Source: an uncultured Actinomyces sp. (GTDB lineage: Bacteria > Actinomycetota > Actinomycetes > Actinomycetales > Actinomycetaceae). Taken from it: a DNA stretch of 64,000 nt. Below the pieces are notes generated by a model, which ran no database searches, was not told the DNA's origin, and saw only the letters and a program-made list of their open reading frames with translations. The stretch lies in assembly GCA_900545825.1 (NCBI GenBank), contig URAS01000002.1:62001-126000 (forward strand), read 5' to 3'. Shown here piece by piece: positions 1 through 7,649 of the stretch; the stretch's first letter is position 1; each line of letters begins with the position of its first letter. Position numbers and translations under genes: made by a program.

Positions 1-1
1 C

Positions 2-664
2 CCCGGCGGCGGCAGGCCCGCAGGCGGCGGCCCCGGCGGCCAGGGTGACGGCCAGCCGGGCGGCCAGCCCGGTGCGCAGGCGAATGGCCAGGCGGGCACG
101 CAGAATGGGGCGCAGAATGGCACCCCGGCCGCCCCACAAGGCGGGACGCAGAATGGCACGCAGCCTGGCGGCCAAACCGGCACGCAGAACGGCACCCAGC
201 CGGGGAACCAGGCCGGCGCGGCGCCGACTCCGCCGAGCGGGAGCGGCACCCAGGCCGAGCAGGCGCCCTCGCAGAGTCGTTCGCGCGGCGGGTCGAGCCT
301 GCTCAACGGCGAAAACGTCACGTCCAAGCAGGCGACGTTGCTGGAGAAGAACGCGAGCAGCTTCACGTGGACCGCGGCGACCATCGGGTCGCAGTCGGCG
401 GCGTCGTACCAGCTGGCGACCGATACGCCGGTGATCGCGGTCGGCGGGTTCAACGGGTCGGACCCGGCACCGAGCCTCGCCCAGTTCAAGCAGCTGGTCG
501 CGTCGGGCAAGATCCACTATTGGATCGTCTCGGGCGGCGGCAAGGGCGGCCCGGGCAACTCGCAGGGGACGGCCTCGACAATCCAGGAGTGGGTCGAGGC
601 GAACTACACCTCGGTGACGGTCGACGGGACGACGTTCTACGACCTCACCAGTCCGGCGAATTAG
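2..664 (+). CDS. C-terminal part of a GT39/ArnT-like membrane glycosyltransferase (partial)
   Basis: The reading frame is open from the window edge to the TAA at 662-664, so only the last 220 residues are present. The first ~100 residues are low-complexity Gly/Gln/Asn/Thr/Pro with repeated NGTQ-like units. The last ~110 residues form a folded domain beginning LLEKNASSFTWTAA and ending in WVEANYTSVTVDGTTFYDLT. This looks like the extracytoplasmic C-terminal domain of actinobacterial GT39 (PMT/ArnT/YkcB-like) polyprenyl-phosphate sugar transferases, in which a Gly-rich linker commonly precedes such a domain. The catalytic membrane part lies outside the window, so family assignment rests on the tail alone. 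It is convergent with the LacI-type gene; a hairpin/palindrome element lies between them. Confidence 0.6.
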   Translation, partial: PGGGRPAGGGPGGQGDGQPGGQPGAQANGQAGTQNGAQNGTPAAPQGGTQNGTQPGGQTGTQNGTQPGNQAGAAPTPPSGSGTQAEQAPSQSRSRGGSSLLNGENVTSKQATLLEKNASSFTWTAATIGSQSAASYQLATDTPVIAVGGFNGSDPAPSLAQFKQLVASGKIHYWIVSGGGKGGPGNSQGTASTIQEWVEANYTSVTVDGTTFYDLTSPAN

Positions 665-684
665 CTGGTCACGCAAAGAGGAAG

Positions 685-794
685 GGGCGCGGAGGTCGCC
701 GGAGCAGGCTTCGAAGTCCGCCTGCCTAGGTGACCTCCCCGCCCACACCACACGGCAACCCCGGATGAACGTGATCCTTTTTGGTCACGTTCAT
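685..794. repeat. Composite intergenic repeat, copy 1 (nested GC hairpin plus AACGTGA palindrome)
   Basis: A nested hairpin occupies about 685-753: outer arms contain GGAGGTC and GACCTCC, inner arms GCAGGC and GCCTGC. Twelve bases later a near-perfect palindrome at 765-794 has arms ATGAACGTGA and TCACGTTCAT around a T-rich loop. The palindrome contains the stop codon of the LacI-type gene. The same two-part architecture recurs at 4063-4180, and looser versions occur at 14160-14294 and 38923-38992, always at gene ends. It probably works as a bidirectional terminator between the convergent genes, but the conserved sequence suggests a repeat family. Confidence 0.7.
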
Positions 795-1786
795 GGACTG
801 GTCGACGCACGGACCATGAGGCGCGGCTCGATCACCCGGTGCTGCTGCCCCTCGGCCTCGCCCTCGATCCGCGCCTGGGCGAGGGCGAGGGCGGCGTCCG
901 CCAGCTGCTCGGTCCCCTGGTTGACGCTGGTCAGCGCGATGCCTGGGAACGCGGCGAAGCGGGTGTCGTCGTAGCCGGTGACGCCGACCTGGCGGCCAGG
1001 GCGCCAGCCGGCCTCGATGACCAGGCCCAACGCCTCGATCCCGATGAGGTCGTTGTGGCAGGCGAGGGCGACGCCCTCGGCCAGGGGGATCTCGGCGAGG
1101 GCGTCGGCGACCGGGCGGTTCCCGACGTCGACGAGCTGCGGGGTGCGGCCGGCCTCGCGCATCGCGCGGACATATCCGGCTTGACGCGCGGCGGCCGTGT
1201 CGCCGGGCAGATGCCGGTCGTAACCGAGGAAATAAATCGGCCCGAAACCTCGCCCCACCAGGTGCGACACGATCGCCCCCATGCCGAGCGCGTCGTCCGA
1301 ATAGACGTAGTCGACGCCCTCGGGCGCCGCTGCGTGGGTGACGAGGACCAGCGGGACCTGCGCGCCCAGCCGGGCCAGCTCGTCGGGCGGCGTGGCGGGT
1401 GCGACGACGAGGACGGCGTCGACGCCCAACTGGATGAATCGGCGGATTGCCGCGGTTTCCTGGGCGGCGTCGTTGTCGGAGGTCGTCATCAGCGGGACCA
1501 GGCCGGCGCCCTCGAGGCGGCGGCGGAGGACCTCCATGATGTCGGCGTGGAAGGGGTTGACCATGTCGAACATGACGATCCCCACCATGCGCGACCGCTT
1601 CGCGGCCAGCGCCGACGCCGACACGTTGAGGTGGTAGTGCAGCTCGTCCATCGCTGCCTCGACGGCCTGGCGCGCCGCGTCCGACACGCGCGAGTCCCCG
1701 CGCGCGACGAGCGACACGGTTTGGCGCGACACCCCGGCAAGGCGGGCGACGTCGACCTGCGTCGGTCGGTGTTTTCTCTGCGGCAT
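791..1786 (-). CDS. LacI-family transcriptional regulator
   Basis: This is a 331-residue repressor. The N-terminus has a typical LacI helix-turn-helix plus hinge (TQVDVARLAGVSRQTVSLVA, then VSDAARQAV). It is followed by a periplasmic-binding-protein-like effector domain (residues ~60-330), so a sugar or polyol effector is expected. The ATG at 1786 is chosen because AAGGAGG lies eight bases upstream; an in-frame start further upstream at 1843 lacks support. The gene is last in a minus-strand cluster with an IolG-like dehydrogenase and an IolE-like protein. Two copies of a LacI-type palindrome precede that cluster at 3959-3990. I infer that it represses this operon and itself. Confidence 0.85.
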   Translation of the reverse strand: MPQRKHRPTQVDVARLAGVSRQTVSLVARGDSRVSDAARQAVEAAMDELHYHLNVSASALAAKRSRMVGIVMFDMVNPFHADIMEVLRRRLEGAGLVPLMTTSDNDAAQETAAIRRFIQLGVDAVLVVAPATPPDELARLGAQVPLVLVTHAAAPEGVDYVYSDDALGMGAIVSHLVGRGFGPIYFLGYDRHLPGDTAAARQAGYVRAMREAGRTPQLVDVGNRPVADALAEIPLAEGVALACHNDLIGIEALGLVIEAGWRPGRQVGVTGYDDTRFAAFPGIALTSVNQGTEQLADAALALAQARIEGEAEGQQHRVIEPRLMVRASTSP

Positions 1787-1903
1787 CGGGCCTCCTTCCC
1801 TCCCCTGAACGTTACCCGGTGCGGCCGCGCCCGCCCGCCTCACGCGGCGAACGCGGCCACACGCGGGCCTCTCGGCACGCCGGCGAAAGGAAGACCGCCC
1901 GCC

Positions 1904-2911
1904 TCACGCGTAGAAGTCGGGCTTGTCGATCATGTCGACGGCGACCTCGCGCCCGCCCTCTTCCAGCGACGTGAGGGCGGCGTCGACGACGCACACCGCG
2001 GCGTAGCCGTCCCACGCGGTCGACCCCGTGTGTTTTCCGGCGGCGGCCGCGTTGATCCACTGTTGGACCTCGGCGTTAAACGCCTGGTGGAAGCGGTCGA
2101 TGTGCGAGCCGCACACAGCGTTCCGGTTGCCGTACGCGTCGCGGGTGATGACCCGCTCCTGGTCGCCCAGCCGCACGGTCCCCTGCTCCATGACGAGCTC
2201 GCACTCGATCGAGTAGCCAAAGCCGATGTTGACGTTGACCTCGTCGTCGATGAGGACGCCCGACGTCGAGTGGGCGACGAGCACCAGCGGGTCGGCCAGA
2301 TGCTCGTACCGGTGCGAGGTCGCCCGCGGCGTGTCGATCCGCACCGACGTGATCTCCTCGCCCAGCAGGTAGCGGCAAATGTCGATTTCGTGGATCGCCG
2401 TGTCGTCGATCATGTTGCGGGTCGTGTAGTTCTCGGGGACGCTCGGGTTGCGGTGGCGGCAGTGCAGCAGCGTCGCGTACCCGAGGTCGCCCTCGACGAG
2501 CGCCTGCCGCATCAGCCGGTACCCTTCGTCGAAGCGCCGCATGAACCCGACGGTGACGAGCTTGCGCCCCGCCTGTTCCTCCGCCTCCATGATCGCGAGG
2601 GCGTCCTCCGGCTTTGTCACCAGGGGCTTCTCGCACAGGACGGGCTTGCCCGCCCGGATCGCCGCGAGGACGTCGGGAGCGTGCGCGAACCCGGCGGTCG
2701 CGATGAGGACGGCGTCGACGTCGTCGCTGGCGATGAGGTCGGCGCCGCTATCAAAGACCGCCGCGCCCAGCGGCTTCGCGGTCTCCTCGGCGGCCGCGGC
2801 GTTGATGTCGGCGACCGCGGTGACGCGCGCGCCGGCCAGTTCGTTGGTGATGCGCTCGACGTGTGCGCGGCCCATGCCGCCCGCGCCGATCAGTCCGATT
2901 CGCAGAGTCAT
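1904..2911 (-). CDS. iolG: Gfo/Idh/MocA-family dehydrogenase, probably myo-inositol 2-dehydrogenase
   Basis: A 335-residue NAD(P)-dependent oxidoreductase. It has the Rossmann motif GLIGAGGMGRAH at the N-terminus, the family EKP motif (VLCEKPLVTK, near residue 97), and the catalytic region DDTAIHEIDICRYLLGEE with the conserved Asp/His pair. These features and length match bacterial inositol dehydrogenases (inositol to 2-keto-inositol) and close relatives acting on other polyols or sugars. AAGGAG precedes the ATG. It lies 12 bases behind an IolE-like gene, which favours inositol or a related cyclitol, but substrate cannot be decided from sequence. The rest of an iol pathway (iolA, B, C, D) is not in the window. 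Confidence 0.75.
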   Translation of the reverse strand: MTLRIGLIGAGGMGRAHVERITNELAGARVTAVADINAAAAEETAKPLGAAVFDSGADLIASDDVDAVLIATAGFAHAPDVLAAIRAGKPVLCEKPLVTKPEDALAIMEAEEQAGRKLVTVGFMRRFDEGYRLMRQALVEGDLGYATLLHCRHRNPSVPENYTTRNMIDDTAIHEIDICRYLLGEEITSVRIDTPRATSHRYEHLADPLVLVAHSTSGVLIDDEVNVNIGFGYSIECELVMEQGTVRLGDQERVITRDAYGNRNAVCGSHIDRFHQAFNAEVQQWINAAAAGKHTGSTAWDGYAAVCVVDAALTSLEEGGREVAVDMIDKPDFYA

Positions 2912-2923
2912 GACGTGCTCCTT

Positions 2924-3859
2924 CTATTTCATGCCGAGGCCGCATTCGGCCAGGTAGGTCCGCATGTTGATGGCATTCGGCTTGGGGAACTCGGGCGGGC
3001 AGGGGTAGCAGTCCTGCTCGCAGATGCAGTAGATCTCGCGGTCCAGGCCGGCGAGGGCGTCGACGAACTCGTGCATCTCGGGCAGGCCCTTCGGCGGGCA
3101 CACCGACGCGCCCTTGGTGACGGCCTCGCCGAACGGCCAGTCCTTCTCGTGGGCCTCGCGGGTGATGTCGGCGTCGAACGCCTTGATGTGGACGTAGAGG
3201 ATCCGCTCGGGGTAGTCCTTGACCAGCTGGACGGGGTCGCCGCCGCCGTAGACGACGTGGCCGGAGTCGAGGCACAGGTTGACGTACGTCGGGTCGGTCG
3301 CGTCGAAGATCCGCGCGATCTCTTCCGGCGTCTCGATGTGCGAGTCGCCGTGCGGGTGGAGGACCATCTTGAGGCCGTACTCCTCGAGCAGCATCCGCCC
3401 CAGCTCGTTGGCGTGCTCGACGTAGAGCTTCCACGCGTCGTCCGAGAGGACGCGGTCGTCGGTCCACTCCCACGTCTTGTCGTCGCGGTAGAGCGGGGGC
3501 AAGTGGACGATGTATTCCGCGCCGACGGCCGCGTGCGTCTCGGCGATCGCGCGGAAGGTCTTGAGCGTCGTCGGCCAGGCCTCCTCCTTGTGGAGGATCC
3601 CCCAGCCGGTGCCGGCGACGACCTTCATCCCGTAGTCGTCGCACCACTTCTGCAGTTCCTTCGGGTCGGTGGGGAAATACCCGTACGGCCCGGTCTCGAT
3701 GATCTCGAAGCCGGCCTCGGCCATCTCCTCCCAGGCCTGGCGCGGGTCCATCTGTTTGGGGTCGTCGGGGAACCAGACGCCCCACTGGTCGGGGCAGACC
3801 CCGATCGCGAGCTTCGAATACTTCGGGTCGGCGGTGTTGCGGGCTTTCGATACGGTCAT
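2924..3859 (-). CDS. Sugar-phosphate isomerase/epimerase-fold protein, inosose dehydratase/isomerase-like
   Basis: A 311-residue TIM-barrel protein of the AP-endonuclease-2/IolE/IolI superfamily. Candidate metal ligands are seen in order: EIIETGPYGYF, HPHGDSHIETPEE, LCLDSGHVVYGGGD, YVHIKAFD and CICEQDCY near the C-terminus. The first-gene position in an operon with an IolG-like dehydrogenase and a LacI regulator suggests it acts on the keto-inositol formed by the dehydrogenase (IolE dehydratase or IolI isomerase type). GAGGAG precedes the ATG. The Cys-rich tail (CICEQDCYPCPPEF) is not something I know as typical of IolE, so the exact reaction stays open. Confidence 0.65.
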   Translation of the reverse strand: MTVSKARNTADPKYSKLAIGVCPDQWGVWFPDDPKQMDPRQAWEEMAEAGFEIIETGPYGYFPTDPKELQKWCDDYGMKVVAGTGWGILHKEEAWPTTLKTFRAIAETHAAVGAEYIVHLPPLYRDDKTWEWTDDRVLSDDAWKLYVEHANELGRMLLEEYGLKMVLHPHGDSHIETPEEIARIFDATDPTYVNLCLDSGHVVYGGGDPVQLVKDYPERILYVHIKAFDADITREAHEKDWPFGEAVTKGASVCPPKGLPEMHEFVDALAGLDREIYCICEQDCYPCPPEFPKPNAINMRTYLAECGLGMK

Positions 3860-3958
3860 GGCGTCTCCTCGTCATTGAGGTCGTCGGCGGGGTCGCGACG
3901 CCGACGGCGGCGGTCAGAGGGTTGGCGGCCTCACACCCGAGGGCGCCAACCTACATTA

Positions 3959-3990
3959 TTGGAGCGCTCCAACATCTGTGGAGCGCTCCA
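3959..3990. promoter_or_regulatory. Twin LacI-type operator upstream of the iol-like operon
   Basis: TTGGAGCGCTCCAA at 3959-3972 is a perfect 14-bp palindrome with a central CG-type dyad as preferred by LacI/GalR proteins. TGGAGCGCTCCA at 3979-3990 repeats it. Centres are about 19 bp apart, near two helical turns. The pair lies ~100 bp before the first gene of the minus-strand operon whose last gene is a LacI regulator. Confidence 0.8.
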
Positions 3991-4062
3991 ATACTAACGC
4001 GGGCCGCCGCCCTCCACAACCCCCTTTGTCCGATCAAACGCGTCGGGCACCCGACGACAGCA

Positions 4063-4180
4063 CGGGCGGGCGGGGAGGTCGCCGGAGCAGCCTTGATAAT
4101 CCGCCTGCCGCAGCAACCTCCCCGCCCGCGTCGACGCCGTCTTCGCCCGGGGTCAACGTGACCGTTTTGATCACGTTGAC
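4063..4180. repeat. Composite intergenic repeat, copy 2
   Basis: A long hairpin at about 4063-4133 has outer arms GGGCGGGGAGGT and ACCTCCCCGCCC with an inner segment closely matching copy 1 (GGTCGCCGGAGCAG is identical in both). The palindrome at 4152-4180 has arms GTCAACGTGA and TCACGTTGAC. It lies just behind the end of glnK. The order hairpin then palindrome on the plus strand is the same as in copy 1. Confidence 0.7.
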
Positions 4181-4193
4181 GGGCCAGCCCGCC

Positions 4194-4571
4194 TCAGCCG
4201 CGTTCGGCCGGCTGGGCGCCGACCGACGCCACCGCGTCGACGCCGTCCTCGCCGGAACGAATCCGCACGGCGCGGGTCAGCGGGTAGACGAAGATCTTGC
4301 CGTCGCCGATCCGACCGGTATAGGCGGCGTCGCGGATAAGGGCGACGACCTCGTCGGCTTCGGCCTCATCGGGGACGACGACCTCGATCTTTAGTTTGCG
4401 GCGCAGTTGGACCACCACCTCGGTGCCGCGAACCATTTCCTTGTAGCCGCGCTGGGTACCGAACCCCATGACCTCCGAGACCGTGGCGCCGGAAATGCCG
4501 TGGCCCAGCAGGGCGGTCTTAATGTCGTCGAGTTTCTCTTCGCGAACGATCGCTTCGACTTTCATCACCAT
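4194..4571 (-). CDS. glnK: Nitrogen regulatory PII protein (GlnK/GlnB family) lacking the T-loop tyrosine
   Basis: A 125-residue PII protein, downstream of amtB as usual. The N-terminal MKVEAIVREEKLDDIKTAL, the central VSEVMGFGTQRGYKE and the C-terminal GRIGDGKIFVYPL motif identify the family; it should bind ATP/ADP and 2-oxoglutarate and control AmtB. The T-loop reads RGTEVVVQLRRKLKIEVVV where most homologues have RGAEY, so the Tyr that is uridylylated (proteobacteria) or adenylylated (actinobacteria) is Val. An ATG at 4571 with AAAGGA is chosen; ATG at 4565 is also possible. The tail after the usual end (residues ~112-125) is short and Ala-rich. It starts 20 bases behind amtB. Confidence 0.88.
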   Translation of the reverse strand: MVMKVEAIVREEKLDDIKTALLGHGISGATVSEVMGFGTQRGYKEMVRGTEVVVQLRRKLKIEVVVPDEAEADEVVALIRDAAYTGRIGDGKIFVYPLTRAVRIRSGEDGVDAVASVGAQPAERG

Positions 4572-4591
4572 TGTCGTGTCCTTTCCGCCGA

Positions 4592-5830
4592 CTATTCGAG
4601 GCCATTGAAGGCCGGGTAGGCGCGCTCGCCGTGCTGCGAGATGTCGAGGCCGCGCGATTCCTGGTACTCGCTGACCCGCAGCGGCGTGATGAGCTTGACG
4701 ACATGGACGCAGATCCACGTCCCCACCGCGGCGACGAGGATCGTCACGGCGGTGGCCGCCAGCTGGGCGAGGAACAGGCGGACGTCGCCGTGGATGAGGC
4801 CGTCCCAGCGGGCAACGTCGTTAATCCCGCGCTCGGCGAACAGGCCGGTCGCGATGCCACCCCAGATCCCGCCGACGCCGTGGCAGGCGAAGACGTCGAG
4901 CGCATCGTCGATCCCAAAATGACCCTTGACCAGCGAGATCGCGAAGTAGCACAGGAGCGACGCACCCGCGCCGATGATCGGCGCCGACCACACGGGGACG
5001 AATCCCGCGCCCGGGGTGATCCCCACGAGGCCGACGACCGCGCCCGTCGACGCGCCAACCAGCGTGGGCCGCCCCGACTTGACGACGTCGATGACCATCC
5101 AGACGACGAGGGCGCTCGCCGCCGCCACCATCGTCGTGACGAACGCATGGACGGCCAGCTCGTTGGCCGCCAGCGCCGAGCCGGCGTTGAACCCGAACCA
5201 CCCGAACCACAAGAGGAACGCCCCCAACGCGACGAAGGGGATGTTGTGGACACGGAACGAGTGCTGACCGAATCCACGCCGGGGTCCGACGGCGATCGCG
5301 AGGACGAGGGCGCTGACCGCCGACGAGATGTGGACGACCGTGCCGCCGGCGAAGTCGACCGAGCCGATTCCGGCGAGGAAACCGCCCTCACCCCACACCA
5401 TATGGGCCATCGGGAAATAGACGACGATGAGCCACAGCGGGACGATCATCGCGAGCGCCTTAAACGACATGCGCCCGACGATCGAGCCGGTGAGGAGCGA
5501 CACCGTAATGATCGCAAACATCATTTGGAAGGTCGCAAACAGCATGTGGGGAATCGTGTCGGCATAGGGCCCGGCCTCCCAGCCGACGCCTTGCCACCCG
5601 ACCCAATTGAAGCCGCCGATAATCCCCAAATGATCCGATCCGAAACTCAGCGAGTAGCCGATCGTCACCCACAAAATCGTCGCCACGCCGATCGAATAAG
5701 CGCAGGCCATCATCGTGTTGGCGACGTTCTTCTTTTGCACCAATCCGCCGTAGAAAAATGCCAGGCCGGGAGTCATGAGGAACACCAGGGCCGTGCAGAC
5801 GAGCATGAAGGCGATGTCTCCAGAATCCAT
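4592..5830 (-). CDS. amtB: Ammonium transporter AmtB
   Basis: A 412-residue polytopic membrane protein of the Amt/Mep/Rh family. Visible hallmarks are the N-terminal DSGDIAFMLVCTALVFLMTPG, the pore motif FFYGGLVQKKNVANTMM, VDFAGGTVVHISSAVSALV (first pore histidine) and CHGVGGIWGGIATGLFA (second pore histidine). About 11 membrane segments are expected. The ATG at 5830 has GGAAGGGG upstream; longer in-frame extension would add a non-family leader. It forms an amtB-glnK operon. Upstream lies a short inverted repeat (5917-5928) that could be an operator. Confidence 0.95.
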   Translation of the reverse strand: MDSGDIAFMLVCTALVFLMTPGLAFFYGGLVQKKNVANTMMACAYSIGVATILWVTIGYSLSFGSDHLGIIGGFNWVGWQGVGWEAGPYADTIPHMLFATFQMMFAIITVSLLTGSIVGRMSFKALAMIVPLWLIVVYFPMAHMVWGEGGFLAGIGSVDFAGGTVVHISSAVSALVLAIAVGPRRGFGQHSFRVHNIPFVALGAFLLWFGWFGFNAGSALAANELAVHAFVTTMVAAASALVVWMVIDVVKSGRPTLVGASTGAVVGLVGITPGAGFVPVWSAPIIGAGASLLCYFAISLVKGHFGIDDALDVFACHGVGGIWGGIATGLFAERGINDVARWDGLIHGDVRLFLAQLAATAVTILVAAVGTWICVHVVKLITPLRVSEYQESRGLDISQHGERAYPAFNGLE

Positions 5831-5916
5831 CGCTTTCCCCTTCCTGTCGATGGGTCCGCAATAGACGAAGGCGCCGGGGAACCGACTCGAAAGTCTGCGT
5901 TCCACGACGCCGTCAT

Positions 5917-5928
5917 CTTGACATCAAG
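5917..5928. promoter_or_regulatory. Short inverted repeat upstream of amtB
   Basis: CTTGACATCAAG is a perfect inverted repeat (arms CTTGA/TCAAG) about 90 bases before the amtB start, in an AT-richer stretch. It could be an operator for nitrogen control, but I recognise no known box. Confidence 0.3.
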
Positions 5929-6002
5929 AGATATCGTCAAAGAATGGTATATGCGCGGTCAATCTCGCATGCTGAAAACGTCAGATCTTTGGTGACACCG
6001 TG

Positions 6003-7481
6003 TCACTTGGCGGCTTCGACGCCCTCTTCCTGGCGGCGGATTCGCCCCCGACTGCCCAGCCACGTGCCGATATACCCCAGCGCGAGGGCGACGATGACGC
6101 CGATGTTGCCGGACGCCCACACACCCTCTTTCCCGCCGAGGGCGCCGAGCAGATAACCCTGCCAGTCGTTCCACGACGCGTCGGAGTAGCCGTTGATGAC
6201 GAGGCCCCACCCGATCGCGCAACACAGCGCGAGCAGCCCCAGCGCCCACCAGTTGACCGCGCCGTAGCGGCCGGCGGGGTCGAAGAGGGCGTCCTCGTCG
6301 TAGGGGCCGTGGCGCAGCGTAATGTCGGCCATCATGATCCCGGCCCACGCGGCCAGCGGCACGCCCAGGGTGACGAGGAACGACTGGAACGGCCCGATGA
6401 ACGTCGGCGAGTAGAAGACGACGTAGATCGTGCCGATCGTGAGGATCGTCCCGTCAATGAGCGACGCGGCCGGCCGGGGAATCCGGATCCCCAGCGTGAG
6501 CAGGGTGAGGCCCGACGAATAGATGCCATTAATCGCGCCCGACAGCAGCGAAAGGATCGCCGTCAACAGGAACGGGACGAGGAACCACGTGGGCAGCAGC
6601 GTCGCCAGCGCCCCGACGGGGTCGACGCCAATGTTCTCCGACAGCTTCTCGGACGATCCGGCCAACAGCAGGCCGAAGGTGATGAGGACGACCGGGCCCA
6701 ACGACCCGCCGAGGGTGTTCCACAGGATGATCTGGCCGCCCGACGCGTCGCGGGACTGGTAGCGGGCCCAGTCGGCGGCGATGTTCACCCAGCCCAGGCC
6801 CATTCCCGTCATCACCATCGTCATCGCGCCGATCATCGCGGGCAGGGACCCGGACGGGATCCGCCCGAGCGCCTGCCAGTCGATGCTGGGAATAACCAAG
6901 ATGACGTAGATGATCGTCGTGATGCCGGTCAGCCACGTGAGGACGGCCTGCATTCTCATGATGATGTGGTAGCCGGCGACCGCGCCCGCGACGATGAGGG
7001 CGGCGACGACAATCGCGGCGACGATGCTCACCGTCGTGTGGTCTTTGCCGACCCATCCCAGACGCTCGAAGATCGTCGCGGTCGCGAGGACGGCGGTGAT
7101 CGCCAGCGAGGTCTCCCACCCGATTGACGTCAGCCACGAAATGATGCCCGGCACCTTGGCGCCGTGGACGCCGAAGGCCGACCTCGACATAACCATCGTC
7201 GGGACCGACCCGCGTTTGCCGCCCAGGGCGATGACGCCGCAGATCGCGAACGACAAGACGACGCCGAGGAGGGTGACGATCGTCGCCTGCGCCAGCGAGA
7301 TCCCAAACCCCAACACCCAGGCGCCGTACGACATCCCGAACACCGAGATATTCGAGGCGAACCAGGGAAGGAACAGCTGACGGGGCTTTGCCGTGCGCTG
7401 GGACTCGTCGACGATTTCAATGCCCGTCATCTCGATCGCGCGGGAACGGGCTGGCGTGGTGGTATCGACCTCACTGTGCAT
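6003..7481 (-). CDS. NCS1-family nucleobase permease (cytosine/purine type)
   Basis: A 492-residue protein with about 12 hydrophobic segments. The N-terminal region FLPWFASNISVFGMSYGAWV, followed by GKRGSVPTMVMSRSAFG, is characteristic of NCS1 cation-coupled nucleobase/cation symporters (CodB/Fur type). The later GMGLGWVNIAADWARYQSRD and TFIGPFQSFLVTLGVPLAAW also fit. Substrate (cytosine, purines, allantoin or other) is not readable from this. The ATG at 7481 has no Shine-Dalgarno; TAGTGT lies six bases upstream and could be the -10 of a leaderless transcript. No catabolic partner gene is adjacent. Confidence 0.85.
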   Translation of the reverse strand: MHSEVDTTTPARSRAIEMTGIEIVDESQRTAKPRQLFLPWFASNISVFGMSYGAWVLGFGISLAQATIVTLLGVVLSFAICGVIALGGKRGSVPTMVMSRSAFGVHGAKVPGIISWLTSIGWETSLAITAVLATATIFERLGWVGKDHTTVSIVAAIVVAALIVAGAVAGYHIIMRMQAVLTWLTGITTIIYVILVIPSIDWQALGRIPSGSLPAMIGAMTMVMTGMGLGWVNIAADWARYQSRDASGGQIILWNTLGGSLGPVVLITFGLLLAGSSEKLSENIGVDPVGALATLLPTWFLVPFLLTAILSLLSGAINGIYSSGLTLLTLGIRIPRPAASLIDGTILTIGTIYVVFYSPTFIGPFQSFLVTLGVPLAAWAGIMMADITLRHGPYDEDALFDPAGRYGAVNWWALGLLALCCAIGWGLVINGYSDASWNDWQGYLLGALGGKEGVWASGNIGVIVALALGYIGTWLGSRGRIRRQEEGVEAAK

Positions 7482-7554
7482 ACGGCAACACTAGCGAAGG
7501 TTGCCGCCCCGCCTCGACGACGCCCCACTCGTGCGGGTGGCCCAGACACGCCGA

Positions 7555-7615
7555 CGCCCACCCGGCACCCGGGTCACCGGCTCGAGTGAGCCGATACCCA
7601 GGCACCAGGTGGGCG
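7555..7615 (-). terminator. Long hairpin behind oleate hydratase
   Basis: Outer arms CGCCCACC (7555) and GGTGGGCG (7608), inner arms ending in CGGCTC and GAGCCG, make a nearly continuous 28-bp imperfect stem. It begins about 35 bases after the oleate hydratase stop. There is no T-tract, as is common for actinobacterial terminators. Confidence 0.55.
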
Positions 7616-7649
7616 CGACAACCGGCGACGCTCAAGGCGCCGCGGAGTG

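Noticed and set aside
45..434. A 129-codon Arg-rich frame at the left edge
   Set aside because: It is the +1 shadow of the Gly/Gln-rich glycosyltransferase tail; the in-frame domain downstream belongs to the other frame.
839..3997. A 1052-codon plus-strand open frame
   Set aside because: It runs antisense to the LacI, IolG and IolE genes, is Arg/Asp/Val-rich, and has no domain; typical shadow of high-GC coding DNA.
4063..4133. Riboswitch upstream of the iol-like operon
   Set aside because: The hairpin lies on the far side of the operators, recurs at an unrelated gene end and has no recognisable conserved aptamer core.
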